A stretch of 64,000 bases of DNA from assembly GCA_037482215.1 (NCBI GenBank), contig CP148074.1:2170001-2234000 (forward strand). The letters run 5' to 3'. Under the pieces are notes generated by a model that made no database searches, had not been told where the DNA came from, and was given only the letters and a program-made list of their open reading frames with translations. This DNA comes from Pseudomonas mendocina (GTDB lineage: Bacteria > Pseudomonadota > Gammaproteobacteria > Pseudomonadales > Pseudomonadaceae). The position numbers and the translations under genes were made by a program. Shown piece by piece: positions 1-7,997 of the stretch (positions are counted from its first letter, which is position 1; every line of letters begins with the position of its first letter).

Positions 1-2
1 CT

Positions 3-35
3 GAGACGATTTATGATGCTCTTCACAGCGAGTAG
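3..35 (+). CDS. uvrC: C-terminal tail of excinuclease ABC subunit C (partial)
   Basis: The frame starting at base 3 reads ETIYDALHSE and stops at TAG (33-35). This matches the usual end of UvrC (…AE.IY..LH..), and in pseudomonads uvrC directly precedes pgsA. Only eleven codons lie in the window, so the call rests on the short tail plus gene order. UvrC is the dual-incision nuclease subunit of nucleotide excision repair. Confidence 0.6.
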   Translation, partial: ETIYDALHSE

Positions 36-68
36 AATCCCAGCCTTTCTCCACATCAAGTTGTGCCG

Positions 69-629
69 ATGAATATCCCCAATTTACTTACCGTTCTCCG
101 TGTTCTGCTGATTCCGGTATTTATTCTGCTGTTTTACGTGCCGTTCAGTTGGAGCTACTGGGCGGCAAGTCTTGTTTTTGCAATTGCTGCGGCTACTGAC
201 TGGTTAGATGGCTACTTGGCTCGTCGATGGCAGCAAAGCACGCCATTTGGAGCTTTTTTGGATCCTGTCGCTGACAAACTGATGGTGGCTGTTGCCCTGG
301 TCTTACTTGTCGAGGAACATTCAAATCTATGGTTGACATTACCCGCTGTTATCATCATTGGTCGCGAGATCGTCGTTTCGGCGTTGCGTGAGTGGATGGC
401 GGAGCTTGGTGCCCGTGCTCAAGTTGCCGTTTCGAATATGGGAAAATGGAAGACTGCTGCACAGATGGTTGCGCTCATAATCCTGCTTGCAAATCCTTCC
501 GCCATGACCCTTTGGGTGGGGCTGGGATATGCGCTTCTGATGGTTGCTGCCGTGCTGACACTCTGGTCCATGGTTCAGTACTTGTTAGCCGCTTGGCCCC
601 ATCTGCAGATAACCACTGAAAAGAAATAA
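69..629 (+). CDS. pgsA: CDP-diacylglycerol--glycerol-3-phosphate 3-phosphatidyltransferase
   Basis: PgsA makes phosphatidylglycerol-phosphate, the first committed step of phosphatidylglycerol and cardiolipin synthesis, in the inner membrane. The CDP-alcohol phosphotransferase signature DG-x2-AR-x8-G-x3-D-x3-D is complete in the stretch [10 protein letters not shown]…[12 protein letters not shown]. Several hydrophobic helices surround it and the length (186 aa) is normal. An in-frame GTG at 63 exists, but the ATG at 69 gives the conserved [11 protein letters not shown] start and is preferred. It follows uvrC by about 30 bp and is followed by a tRNA cluster, the usual Pseudomonas arrangement. 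Confidence 0.96.
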   Translation: MNIPNLLTVLRVLLIPVFILLFYVPFSWSYWAASLVFAIAAATDWLDGYLARRWQQSTPFGAFLDPVADKLMVAVALVLLVEEHSNLWLTLPAVIIIGREIVVSALREWMAELGARAQVAVSNMGKWKTAAQMVALIILLANPSAMTLWVGLGYALLMVAAVLTLWSMVQYLLAAWPHLQITTEKK

Positions 630-648
630 ACTTTTTTGAATCAAGGGC

Positions 649-676
649 TTGACGTATCGTTCTGAAGATATAGAAT
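649..676 (+). promoter_or_regulatory. sigma70 promoter of the tRNA-Gly/Cys/Leu cluster
   Basis: TTGACG (649-654) and TAGAAT (671-676) are separated by 16 bp. They stand 20 bp upstream of tRNA-Gly, the expected position for a stable-RNA promoter. Confidence 0.65.
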
Positions 677-695
677 GGCCCCGTCAACACGACAA

Positions 696-771
<76 letters not shown>

Positions 772-810
772 ATTTTTAACGGGCCGTTTATACGGTCCGT
801 TTAGTTTAAA

Positions 811-884
811 GGCTGAGTAGCAGAGTGGTTATGCACCGGATTGCAAATCCGTGAACGCCGGTTCGATTCCGACCTCAGCCTCCA
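811..884 (+). tRNA. tRNA-Cys (GCA)
   Basis: The 74-nt cloverleaf has acceptor GGCTGAG pairing with CTCAGCC, anticodon GCA in GGATTGCAAATCC, T loop TTCGATT and an encoded CCA. Confidence 0.97.
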
Positions 885-890
885 TTTAAA

Positions 891-927
891 AAAGCCTCGT
901 AGATCCATGATCTCCGAGGCTTTTTTA
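891..927 (+). terminator. rho-independent hairpin between tRNA-Cys and tRNA-Leu
   Basis: GCCTCG (894-899) and CGAGGC (915-920) form a stem that is followed by a run of six T. The upstream A-run makes it potentially bidirectional. Confidence 0.7.
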
Positions 928-995
928 TAGTAAATGGAAGCCTTGCGACAGGTGGGCGGTCTGTATATAGTCCTTATTCGCAATGCAGCGCTACC

Positions 996-1082
996 GCCCG
1001 AATGGCGAAATCGGTAGACGCAAGGGACTTAAAATCCCTCGAGGGTAACCTCGTGCCGGTTCGACCCCGGCTTCGGGCACCA
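996..1082 (+). tRNA. tRNA-Leu (TAA), prophage integration target
   Basis: This 87-nt class II tRNA has acceptor GCCCGAA/TTCGGGC, anticodon TAA in CTTAAAA, a long variable arm (CGAGGGTAACCTCG) and an encoded CCA. Its 3' part from base 1022 is the phage attachment core, so integration leaves the gene complete. Confidence 0.97.
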
Positions 1083-1084
1083 TA
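1022..1084 (+). repeat. attL core (63-bp direct repeat, left copy)
   Basis: The sequence is identical over 63 bases to 58675-58737. It runs from the anticodon arm of tRNA-Leu through the CCA and two further bases. Mismatches begin immediately on both sides (C/T before, T/C after). Confidence 0.95.
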
Positions 1085-1152
1085 TTTCACAAGGGTTTCA
1101 GAGTTTGACCATCTCTAAAATCTTTTCCGCAATTCTGACGTTGTTCCGCAAT

Positions 1153-2184
1153 TCAGCGGGTAGGCGTCACTTTCTTGCCTCGACGGTTTCTGATGTAGTG
1201 CTCAGTCATGGCCACAGTTGTGTGGCCTAACTGATCGCGCACCTTCATGATGTCACCGCTGTTATCCGCTTTATCCGTACCTGCTTTGGCACGTAGATCC
1301 CGGAACTGAAATTCAGCTTTCGGTATGCCAGCTAGCTTCCTTGCTTTATCAAAACGAGTGCGCAGCATCGACTGGGTCATCGGCACGCCGCCTTCGGTAA
1401 CAATTAAGCGTGTCGAATACACTTTGCTGCTGGCCTTTCTGGTCTTGATACGGCAGATGAGTTCTGCAAGTTCGCCGACAATGCTGATGCGCCGCTTTGC
1501 TTTGGTCTTAGACTGGGCGACCTCCAGGCTGTCTTCCTTGATGTGGCGCTCGTCCATTCGTAGGGTGTCGCTAGGGCGTTGCCCGGTCAAATAAGCTAGG
1601 TCCATCGCATCCCGTAGCCCCTCGTCAGCGTGTTCGTACACCGCATCGTATAGGGCGTCCTCGATGTAGACGTCCCGTCCTGTTTCCTTGTGTCCCTTCA
1701 CGCCCGCGCACGGGTTAGCCAAAGAGGTGTAGCCGACCTCGCGTGCATAGTTCCATATTGCGCTGAGCAGGGCTTTCTCACGGTTGGCGCGAACCGGTGC
1801 AGTTTTGCCTCTGTACCGGAGATACTGCTTTACATGCTGCGGCTCTATTGCTTCCAACGGAGCTGGGGGGGCATTGAAGAACTCCAGCAGTCGGTTCAGT
1901 TCCTGTCGATTCTTGGTCTGCGTTGCCGGTGCCTTTGTGGGGACCACCTCCAGGAAATACTGGTCTGCCACATATTTGAACGTAAGCACCTCTCTGACCT
2001 TATCGGCAGATGCCCGATCACGTTCCAGTTTGGCGTACTCCATTATGGCCAGGCCGTAGTCTGTGCCTAGGGGCTTTTCCTTTCTCGGCCGACCGCCAAG
2101 ATCGTAGAAGTAGTAGGTGGTGTTCCCGCGCTTGCGCTCACGCAGGCGCGGGATGCTTCCGGGTTTAGTTGGACGTCGTCCCAT
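1153..2184 (-). CDS. Phage tyrosine integrase
   Basis: A 343-aa site-specific recombinase expected to recombine phage and bacterial att sites in tRNA-Leu. The catalytic set is visible: R203 in the TGQR box, R298 in FRDLRAK (the usual first His of HxLR is Asp, as in several phage integrases), H321 in QLGHTT and nucleophile Y330 in TEHYIR. Residues about 65-150 form the SAM-like core-binding domain, and the basic N terminus is an arm-type domain. It reads toward attL and ends about 70 bp from it. Its ATG directly abuts the stop of the excisionase-like gene. Confidence 0.95.
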   Translation of the reverse strand: MGRRPTKPGSIPRLRERKRGNTTYYFYDLGGRPRKEKPLGTDYGLAIMEYAKLERDRASADKVREVLTFKYVADQYFLEVVPTKAPATQTKNRQELNRLLEFFNAPPAPLEAIEPQHVKQYLRYRGKTAPVRANREKALLSAIWNYAREVGYTSLANPCAGVKGHKETGRDVYIEDALYDAVYEHADEGLRDAMDLAYLTGQRPSDTLRMDERHIKEDSLEVAQSKTKAKRRISIVGELAELICRIKTRKASSKVYSTRLIVTEGGVPMTQSMLRTRFDKARKLAGIPKAEFQFRDLRAKAGTDKADNSGDIMKVRDQLGHTTVAMTEHYIRNRRGKKVTPTR

Positions 2185-2397
2185 TTATCCTACCTTCCTT
2201 GGTTGCCAGGCGGATTTGATATCAGGTGTTTCTGTACCGGTACTGGTGATGGCCTGCGTGGTCACGCTCGGCCAGCCGTTGAGTTTGATTGTGTGGCGGA
2301 TGCCGTTCTTCTTCAGGACAGATATCTGACCGGCCTTTGTGCGTGCGCCAGTCAGCTCGCACACCTGGTCATGGCTCAGAAATTCGATAGAACTCAT
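2185..2397 (-). CDS. DUF4224 excisionase-like protein
   Basis: A 70-aa basic protein opening FLSHDQVCELTGARTKAGQ and containing LKKNGIRHTIKLNGWPSVT. This is the pattern of DUF4224 proteins that precede phage integrases and act, or are thought to act, as recombination directionality factors. A GAGGT ribosome site lies seven bases before the ATG. The gene touches int with no gap, so the two are probably co-transcribed and coupled. Confidence 0.8.
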   Translation of the reverse strand: MSSIEFLSHDQVCELTGARTKAGQISVLKKNGIRHTIKLNGWPSVTTQAITSTGTETPDIKSAWQPRKVG

Positions 2398-2938
2398 GGG
2401 CAGTACCTCGCTGCCCGCGCGGTAAGCGCGGAGTGTATGTTGGCGGTGGGGACGGTGGACTGCGAGGCCCGGTTAGAGCCTTAAATGGTTCAGCTCTTGA
2501 CGCAGAGAAACTGCTTCAAGGTGTGGAAGATCTCCACGAGTTCGGCGGGTACGAACTTTCGATTAGCTCGATGTTTCGTTCAGTAATTTCTGAATCTCTC
2601 CGTTAAGAGGGATTGTAGGAGGGGAAAGAGATACTGTTCCGTACAGGCCTCCTACCAAATAGCAGGGTAAGATCGAGAAACAGTCGCCTGACAAGAGATT
2701 GGTAGAGTTTCATAATCAGGGACGGTGATCCGACCATGACGGGCGGAGTTGTTGTCGTGTGCTCCTCCGCACATGACCTATGGCGGAAGAAATATTGTTG
2801 GTACGCAGTTAATCATGCACGGCTCGGTAGATGTGTAAACTATCTTGCCTAGACGGCGCGCTTAATAAGTGGCGGCCAGTTCATATGGATGGGAGGCTTA
2901 AGGCAGAGTGCTCGCAGCCTCCAGCAAGGAATGAGCAA
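2398..2938. other. Non-coding stretch between excisionase and toxin gene
   Basis: No convincing reading frame was found. The inverted repeat GTAGGAGG…CCTCCTAC (about 2617-2656) could be a recombination-protein or regulator site. The region should hold the promoter of the leftward int operon and that of the rightward toxin gene. A frame upstream of 2939 is open back to an ATG at 2831, but it lacks a ribosome site. Confidence 0.4.
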
Positions 2939-4093
2939 GTGACTGAAATAAAATACTCAACAGACTCACGGGGCGAGCGTGTGCCGGTGCCTCTCCCAAC
3001 CAGACCTGCAAATCCTGGCTCGCCACAGCCAGCAAGTAAGTCATCCCAGGCATCTATTACAGTGCGAGAAGATAGTGCACCGGTAAGCATGGTGGAGCCG
3101 GGGTTCTATATTGTTCCGCGTAGTATGACCCCAGCTGAACTGCACCGAAATTTGTTCGATGCAATTCCACCAGCAGCAATGGTGAAGTTCAGTGCACTAA
3201 ACCCTGGCTTAGAGGGAACGATTAAAGCTGGCAGTATGATTGTGCTGAGTGATCCAAATAATACCTCCTGCACATATCAAGAAGCCCAGCTGATGCAGGC
3301 TGCTCAGAAGGTCAAAGTGGCCCTTTCCACGCTGACTCCCGATGAAGCAAATTTCATGGTCCGCCACCGGGCTGAAATTGCCAGTTTTACTGGCCAAGTT
3401 TCGACTTGGGGAGGGGTAAGTACTGCAACGCTTGGGGCACACCTAGACAACTTGCGCGGAACCCTGCAAGCAATTGAAACCCTGCATCAGGATAACTACC
3501 GTTTATATGGTCATCTCAAGGCTCCTGAGTTTTTCGAAGAGCGTAGGCGACTGCTCACTCAATTGGATGCACATCTGCTGAATTCAGCGCGTGTACGGGC
3601 TAAAACCACCTTGGGAGATCACCCTAAACTCAAGTCGACTCTAGGTATTTCAAGCCAAAGCTTGGTCTACCACTGGGATAAAGCTGGTGCTCCGGGCCAA
3701 ATACCAGGATATGCCACCCATGTAGACAGCATAGGTCGTGCCGCCAAGTACATGTCGGCTGGTGGTTACATAGCTATTGGTATCGGAGGTATTTCCTCAG
3801 GGCTGGCAATACAGGATGTCTGTAGCGCTGATCCTAGCAGCAAGGCCTGTGAGAAAATTAAACTCACTGAAGGGGGAAAGTTTGTTGGAAGCGTAGCAGG
3901 AGGTTACCTAGGCGGGAAACTAGGGATCGCTGCTAGTGGCCCTTTATGTTTGGCCCTTGGACTATCTACTGGACTTGGGGGGGTAGCCTGTGTTGCCGTT
4001 GTTGTGGGATCAGGGACGTGGGTTGGAACGAGCGCAGGAACAGGGGTAGGTGAGTTTACCGGCGAGAAAGTCTATGAGGTAACATCGCCGTGA
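2939..4093 (+). CDS. Putative pore-forming toxin/effector with glycine-zipper C terminus
   Basis: A 384-aa protein from the GTG at 2939, which has an AAGGA ribosome site eight bases upstream. An ATG at 2831 is possible but has no such site. The N terminus is proline-rich (PVPLPTRPANPGSP), the middle is helical, and the last ~90 residues are hydrophobic and glycine-rich (GGYIAIGIGGISSG, GGYLGGKLG, LGLSTGLGGVACVAVVV), resembling glycine-zipper or membrane-inserting segments. A small membrane protein overlaps its stop codon. I recognise no named family. A secreted or contact-delivered bacterial toxin carried as a phage accessory gene is inference from architecture and pairing. Confidence 0.6.
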   Translation: MTEIKYSTDSRGERVPVPLPTRPANPGSPQPASKSSQASITVREDSAPVSMVEPGFYIVPRSMTPAELHRNLFDAIPPAAMVKFSALNPGLEGTIKAGSMIVLSDPNNTSCTYQEAQLMQAAQKVKVALSTLTPDEANFMVRHRAEIASFTGQVSTWGGVSTATLGAHLDNLRGTLQAIETLHQDNYRLYGHLKAPEFFEERRRLLTQLDAHLLNSARVRAKTTLGDHPKLKSTLGISSQSLVYHWDKAGAPGQIPGYATHVDSIGRAAKYMSAGGYIAIGIGGISSGLAIQDVCSADPSSKACEKIKLTEGGKFVGSVAGGYLGGKLGIAASGPLCLALGLSTGLGGVACVAVVVGSGTWVGTSAGTGVGEFTGEKVYEVTSP

Positions 4094-4479
4094 CCAGTAT
4101 TGATGAATGGCCACCGTTGGTTGCCTTGCTCTTTATGGTGGGGCCTATATTACTGGCCCTCATAGTCTTAAGTATCGACCTATACCTCATCCGATATCAC
4201 CTTGAGGCCGTTCTGGAGCGCCTGAAGGGTAGTTCTTACGTTTCTACATGGTCTGCTGGCTTACGTAAGCAGGGGGTCGGGGGGCGAATAGTACTCCTGA
4301 CAATGATTAGCGGTTTACTCGTATGCCCTGGGCCTGGTATCCGGGCGGGCAAACTAAGCCCAGTTGAAATTCGAGATTTCCCATCTCCGCTGAGGCGCTT
4401 GCTAATAGGCCAACTGGCATTAGCCTGCTTCGCATTTGGCTGGTTGCTGCTGGGAGCTGCCTTGATAAAGTTCAAGTAA
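4090..4479 (+). CDS. Small membrane protein, candidate immunity partner
   Basis: A 129-aa protein starting at a GTG that overlaps the toxin stop (GTGA), a sign of translational coupling. It has a strong N-terminal transmembrane helix (ALLFMVGPILLALIVLSI), a weaker segment at about residues 68-82, and a C-terminal helix (LALACFAFGWLLLGAALI). Pore-forming bacteriocins and effectors usually have multi-span immunity proteins in the inner membrane, which fits. The family is not recognised. Confidence 0.6.
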   Translation: MTSIDEWPPLVALLFMVGPILLALIVLSIDLYLIRYHLEAVLERLKGSSYVSTWSAGLRKQGVGGRIVLLTMISGLLVCPGPGIRAGKLSPVEIRDFPSPLRRLLIGQLALACFAFGWLLLGAALIKFK

Positions 4480-4608
4480 AACCTCTGCCCGTTCTGCGTG
4501 AAACACTTCCCCTTGGGATTCGTTTCTATGCGAACCACTCAGCTCGCCAACACAGCGTGCGCTTGCGACTTCAAGGCCGCTGCATATCGATGCATAAACA
4601 ATAGGCAT
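4480..4608 (-). pseudogene. N-terminal stub of a second C5-cytosine methyltransferase
   Basis: On the minus strand an ATG at 4608, with GAGGA six bases upstream, begins MPIVYASICSGLEVASA. This is the motif I start of phage C5 methyltransferases (…YASICSGIEAA…). After about 17 codons the similarity ends and the frame runs into the antisense of the membrane-protein gene. The stub lies directly downstream of the intact methyltransferase. Replacement of the rest of the gene by the toxin/immunity cassette would explain it. Confidence 0.55.
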
Positions 4609-4632
4609 GAGCGATCCTCGCCGAGTGCGCTG

Positions 4633-5649
4633 TTAGGTGCCCACTGCCTCTAAGTAGGTTTCGATAAAGATTTGCGCTTGATGCGCGTTGACAGCGTTTC
4701 CGTAGGCGCGCAATCGTCCCACTCGGGCGGGAGTCCCATGAGCCAGCGGGAATGTGCCGGGTTCAACTGGCCGCCACTTTCCATCCCGGCAGAGGAGCCA
4801 ATCAGCATTTGACCAGAAGCCGTTAGTCGGGCTGGCTGTGGGTTTCCGCGAAGCAGCGAAACCGTTTCTGATAACCCCATCATTCCGGGTCGCGGCTGAA
4901 CATTGCCCTGCTTGATTGCGTCTGTTGCCGTGCAAGTCGGCCAGCCTGACAGCATCACGAAGTCGTTTAGATTCGCCCCGTGGCGGGTTGGTCCCATTGC
5001 TCTTTTCGCTTGTCCTCCACCGGAGCTGTCGCTCGCCTGTGTCGTAGGCCATCCGGCTAGATATGCCTGTCTCGGAAGCTGATCTATCCGCGCCTCGCCG
5101 TCTCTTTTTGCCGTCATTCCCGGTGTGTCCTTCCAGTCCCTCGCCATGGGCGTGACCCACCCAGTACGCTCGGTCTCGGATGTGCGGGGCACCGACGCCC
5201 GCAGACGGGAAAGCAATCGCCCCGAAGGCAAAGCCCAATCCTTCCAAGTCAGCCGATACAAGGTCGATCCAATGGTTAGCGTTTTTGCTCGCAACCTGTT
5301 CACCAAAAACGACTGGAGGTCGGCACTCGCTGATGAGATGAAAGAAGTGCGGCCATAGGTGCCGCTCGTCAGCAAACCCAGCTCCTTTGCCTGACGAGCT
5401 GAAAGGCTGGCACGGGCAACTTCCGGTCCAAACAGAAAGGTCATCTGGCCATCCTGCTCGACGTAGAGCGAGACTCCAGACGCCGACTCCTGCAAAGAAG
5501 TGGCATTGGGTGTAAGGGCGTAGGTCATCAGGTTTCACATCCTCTATTGAGCGCTGATCCACATCACCAGGAGCGATGTGTCCGGCAGCGATAAGATTTT
5601 GAAGCCACTGGGCGGCGTAGGGTGCAATTTCGTTGTAGTAAGCAGGCAC
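4633..5649 (-). CDS. C5-cytosine DNA methyltransferase
   Basis: A 338-aa enzyme that transfers a methyl group from SAM to C5 of cytosine, probably protecting phage DNA from host restriction. Motif I is [13 protein letters not shown], motif IV is [12 protein letters not shown] (catalytic C80), motif VI is GEQVASK (EQV replaces ENV), motif VIII is IRDRAYWVG and motif X is [10 protein letters not shown]. The central part (about 175-260) is low-complexity and corresponds to where a second reading frame is conserved. It is the last gene of the leftward operon. No matching endonuclease is seen. Confidence 0.93.
   Translation of the reverse strand: MPAYYNEIAPYAAQWLQNLIAAGHIAPGDVDQRSIEDVKPDDLRPYTQCHFFAGVGVWSLALRRAGWPDDLSVWTGSCPCQPFSSSGKGAGFADERHLWPHFFHLISECRPPVVFGEQVASKNANHWIDLVSADLEGLGFAFGAIAFPSAGVGAPHIRDRAYWVGHAHGEGLEGHTGNDGKKRRRGADRSASETGISSRMAYDTGERQLRWRTSEKSNGTNPPRGESKRLRDAVRLADLHGNRRNQAGQCSAATRNDGVIRNGFAASRKPTASPTNGFWSNADWLLCRDGKWRPVEPGTFPLAHGTPARVGRLRAYGNAVNAHQAQIFIETYLEAVGT
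4650..5528 (-). CDS. Overlapping-frame phage protein (292 aa) inside the methyltransferase gene
   Basis: The frame lies entirely within the C5-methyltransferase gene, same strand, shifted. It starts at ATG 5528 with AGAGGA 11 bases upstream. Its protein is not random: repeated W-x-T units ([35 protein letters not shown]), [13 protein letters not shown], and a C-terminal stretch [21 protein letters not shown] recognise that last stretch from a phage protein family that accompanies cytosine methyltransferases (LNP…WLMG.P..W). Function is unknown; a target-recognition or accessory role is speculation. Both frames appear to be real. Confidence 0.65.
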   Translation of the reverse strand: MTYALTPNATSLQESASGVSLYVEQDGQMTFLFGPEVARASLSARQAKELGLLTSGTYGRTSFISSASADLQSFLVNRLRAKTLTIGSTLYRLTWKDWALPSGRLLSRLRASVPRTSETERTGWVTPMARDWKDTPGMTAKRDGEARIDQLPRQAYLAGWPTTQASDSSGGGQAKRAMGPTRHGANLNDFVMLSGWPTCTATDAIKQGNVQPRPGMMGLSETVSLLRGNPQPARLTASGQMLIGSSAGMESGGQLNPAHSRWLMGLPPEWDDCAPTETLSTRIKRKSLSKPT

Positions 5650-5685
5650 GGTGATCCCTCACAAGTGGCACGCCATTAGTGAAAA

Positions 5686-5702
5686 TTCAACAATTCGTTG
5701 AA
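5686..5702. promoter_or_regulatory. Palindromic operator candidate between divergent genes
   Basis: TTCAAC-aattc-GTTGAA is a perfect 6-bp inverted repeat. It sits between the start of the C5-methyltransferase (minus strand, 5649) and the start of the plus-strand ORF at 5734. The position suits a repressor acting on one or both. Confidence 0.4.
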
Positions 5703-5733
5703 TTAAGTATTTGATATAACTGTAAAAAACAGG

Positions 5734-6117
5734 TTGAAAAGGAAAATCACCTGCTTCATGGTTGTCGCCGGGATAAACCAAAATGAGGTGGTAGCAATAG
5801 TGATCGTAAGGAAGGTAGGTGTAGCTGTTGCTATTTTTAAACGCCGGAAGTACGCGCTAGTTGACTGGGATTATTTCAGAATGCCAGAGGAAAATGATCC
5901 GTTTCTCAAAGACCATGCTCAAGAGCTTTGGAGTGCCATAGTGCTGATTCACCATGAGTTTGCGAATAAAAAATCGATGCTTGATGGCAGTGGATTAGTA
6001 GGTCGTATGGATAATTTATTGATTGATAGCGCCGATCTGGCAGCCTCAAAAATATCTACTCTGTTCGATCATTACGTATCGGTAAGAAATGCCCTTTGGG
6101 TACAAGGTGAAACATAG
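5734..6117 (+). CDS. Hypothetical protein, isolated plus-strand gene in the leftward operon
   Basis: A 127-aa frame from TTG 5734 (alternative ATG 5758 gives 119 aa, MVVAGINQNEVVAIV). No clear ribosome site is seen for either start. It is AT-richer than its neighbours and is the only plus-strand gene between two minus-strand methyltransferase genes, as expected of an independently transcribed accessory gene. The C-terminal half is helical and charged. No family is recognised, and it could be a chance frame. Confidence 0.4.
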   Translation: MKRKITCFMVVAGINQNEVVAIVIVRKVGVAVAIFKRRKYALVDWDYFRMPEENDPFLKDHAQELWSAIVLIHHEFANKKSMLDGSGLVGRMDNLLIDSADLAASKISTLFDHYVSVRNALWVQGET

Positions 6118-6192
6118 GGCAGAACCTGTAAGGTTTCGTGATTCTTGGTTGCTTGCAGGTTGTGTCGGGCTGGGAAGGCTGGTTTGGTAGCT

Positions 6193-7248
6193 TTAGGCGA
6201 TATCGAGGAAGACATCCATCTGAGCTGCTCCGTCCTGCCAAGCCTGGCGCAGCCTAGCCTTTGCCATTCCAGCGTAATCTGGGTTGAGCTCGCATAGAAC
6301 TGAACGCCTTCCTTCCTGCATTGCAACCAAAGCGGTTGTGCCAGCACCTCCAAACGGATCAAGCACCAGGCCACCACGCGGGCAACCAGCAAGAATGCAG
6401 GGGCGAATCAAGTCGGGCGGAAATGTTGCGAAGTGTGCACCCTTAAAACTGTGGGTTGGCACAGTCCAGACGCTGCGTTTATTGCGTTCCTGCGGCATGA
6501 TTGCCAATGCCGAGTCCATCGACTCGTTGTCCTTTACCCGGCCTCGGTTACGTTCTTCCTTGTCGGTACCGTGCCCCCAGCCAACGCCATTGGATTTTCT
6601 GGCTACTGCCTTCATGTTGCCGTTTGTCTTCGCGCCACCGTTAGCTCGCTGGCTACCGACTTGGGCGGCAACATCTTGCGCAAGCCGGGCGTGTGTATTT
6701 GGCGAGCATGGTTCAAGGATTGCCTGCTGGTCAAAGTAGTAGTTGCGCTTCTTGCTGAGCAGGAAAATGTACTCATGAGACTTGGTGCAGCGATCGCGCA
6801 CGCTCTCGGGCATGGGGTTCTGCTTGTTCCAGATAATGTCCTGGCGCAGGTACCAGCCTGAGTCCTGGAGGGCCAATGCTAAGCGCCACGGCATACCCAT
6901 TAGGTCTTTCACCTTAATGCCGTTGGGAACTGGCTTCCTGTCAGGCGATAAAGCTGCACGGTCTCGCCGGAAGGTAAGGTTTCCTGTTGATTTCGCCGCA
7001 TAGCTGTCGCCCATATTCACCCATGCAGTACCGTCGTCACGAAGCACCCGGCGCACTTCAATGAAAACTTCGACCAGGCGTGCAATGAATTCTGCCGGTG
7101 TCTGCTCAAGACCTATCTGACCATCTACACCATAGTCCCGAAGCCCGTAATACGGTGGGCTTGTGACACAGCACTGGACAGACTTGTCGGGCATGTCCCG
7201 AAGCAGCTCTAAGCAGTCGCCTATCAATATCTGATGAGAGGAGTTCAC
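6193..7248 (-). CDS. N6-adenine/N4-cytosine DNA methyltransferase
   Basis: A 351-aa protein of the N6_N4_Mtase family. The catalytic motif IV TSPPYYGLRDYG comes near the N terminus and the SAM-binding motif I LDPFGGAGTT near the C terminus, the beta-class order. TSPPY-type motifs occur in both N6-adenine and N4-cytosine enzymes, so the target base is uncertain. The GTG at 7248 has GGAG six bases upstream. A longer frame reaching 7368 would overlap the exonuclease and lacks conserved residues. It probably protects phage DNA from restriction, together with the C5 enzyme. Confidence 0.9.
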   Translation of the reverse strand: MNSSHQILIGDCLELLRDMPDKSVQCCVTSPPYYGLRDYGVDGQIGLEQTPAEFIARLVEVFIEVRRVLRDDGTAWVNMGDSYAAKSTGNLTFRRDRAALSPDRKPVPNGIKVKDLMGMPWRLALALQDSGWYLRQDIIWNKQNPMPESVRDRCTKSHEYIFLLSKKRNYYFDQQAILEPCSPNTHARLAQDVAAQVGSQRANGGAKTNGNMKAVARKSNGVGWGHGTDKEERNRGRVKDNESMDSALAIMPQERNKRSVWTVPTHSFKGAHFATFPPDLIRPCILAGCPRGGLVLDPFGGAGTTALVAMQEGRRSVLCELNPDYAGMAKARLRQAWQDGAAQMDVFLDIA

Positions 7249-7319
7249 GTCTTTCTCCAGCTCATGCGCCAGCAAACTGCAGCTAGTGCTGAGGTCTGAG
7301 GGATTGGTTTGGTGTGGCG

Positions 7320-7937
7320 CTAGGCAGCGGCGAGGCGGTGCTGAAGAGCGAAATAGACGCGTGCACATCCTTCGGTATCGGTACGGGCACGGTGGGCACC
7401 GACCAGCTCCTCACCTAGCAGGTGCTGGTGGGCCTCTGCCAGGGTTGGAGTCTTGAACTGATTGCGAAAGCGCGAGCGCAGCATGGCCTCGGTTGGTGGT
7501 AACTGGCAGATCGGTTTTGCGTTAATGGCGGTGCAGTAGCTGGGGCCTGTCCGGAAAGCGTTGGCGGCCTCTTCGCCACGGTACCGCATAAGTGCAATAC
7601 GTAGAATGCGGTCATCGAAGCTACAGTTATGGGCGACGCGTAGACCTGCACGTTCGTGGATGGCCAGGAAACCCTCCACTGCATCAGCTTCGGGAATACC
7701 CAAATCCATTGCTATTTCTGTGGTGATGCCGTGGATGGCGGCTACCTCGTCGGGGATCACCCAGCCGTCGGGCCGGATGATGGTCTCGAAACTGTCGATC
7801 AGCTCGCCGGATGGGCTGTAGAGCAGGGCGGCAATATCCACTAGGTGGGGCTGACGTGGGTCTTCGCTCGGTTCTTTCCAGAGTGGAAAACCGGTGGTTT
7901 CAGTGTCGAAGATGTTGAGATTGTCGGTAGGGCTCAT
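7320..7937 (-). CDS. DEDDh 3'-5' exonuclease (RNase T/DnaQ family)
   Basis: A 205-aa exonuclease with the three DEDDh motifs: Exo I IFDTETTG, Exo II VAHNCSFDDR, and Exo III with His and Asp in GAHRARTDTEGCARVY. Such phage enzymes trim 3' ends during replication or recombination. An AAGGAG ribosome site lies seven bases before the ATG. It is in the leftward recombination operon just downstream of the SbcC-like ATPase. Confidence 0.9.
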   Translation of the reverse strand: MSPTDNLNIFDTETTGFPLWKEPSEDPRQPHLVDIAALLYSPSGELIDSFETIIRPDGWVIPDEVAAIHGITTEIAMDLGIPEADAVEGFLAIHERAGLRVAHNCSFDDRILRIALMRYRGEEAANAFRTGPSYCTAINAKPICQLPPTEAMLRSRFRNQFKTPTLAEAHQHLLGEELVGAHRARTDTEGCARVYFALQHRLAAA

Positions 7938-7997
7938 GTCTTGCTCCTTTCCGGTTGGCGGGATGCCATCCGTGCGATGAGTTGCTTCAATGCTATT

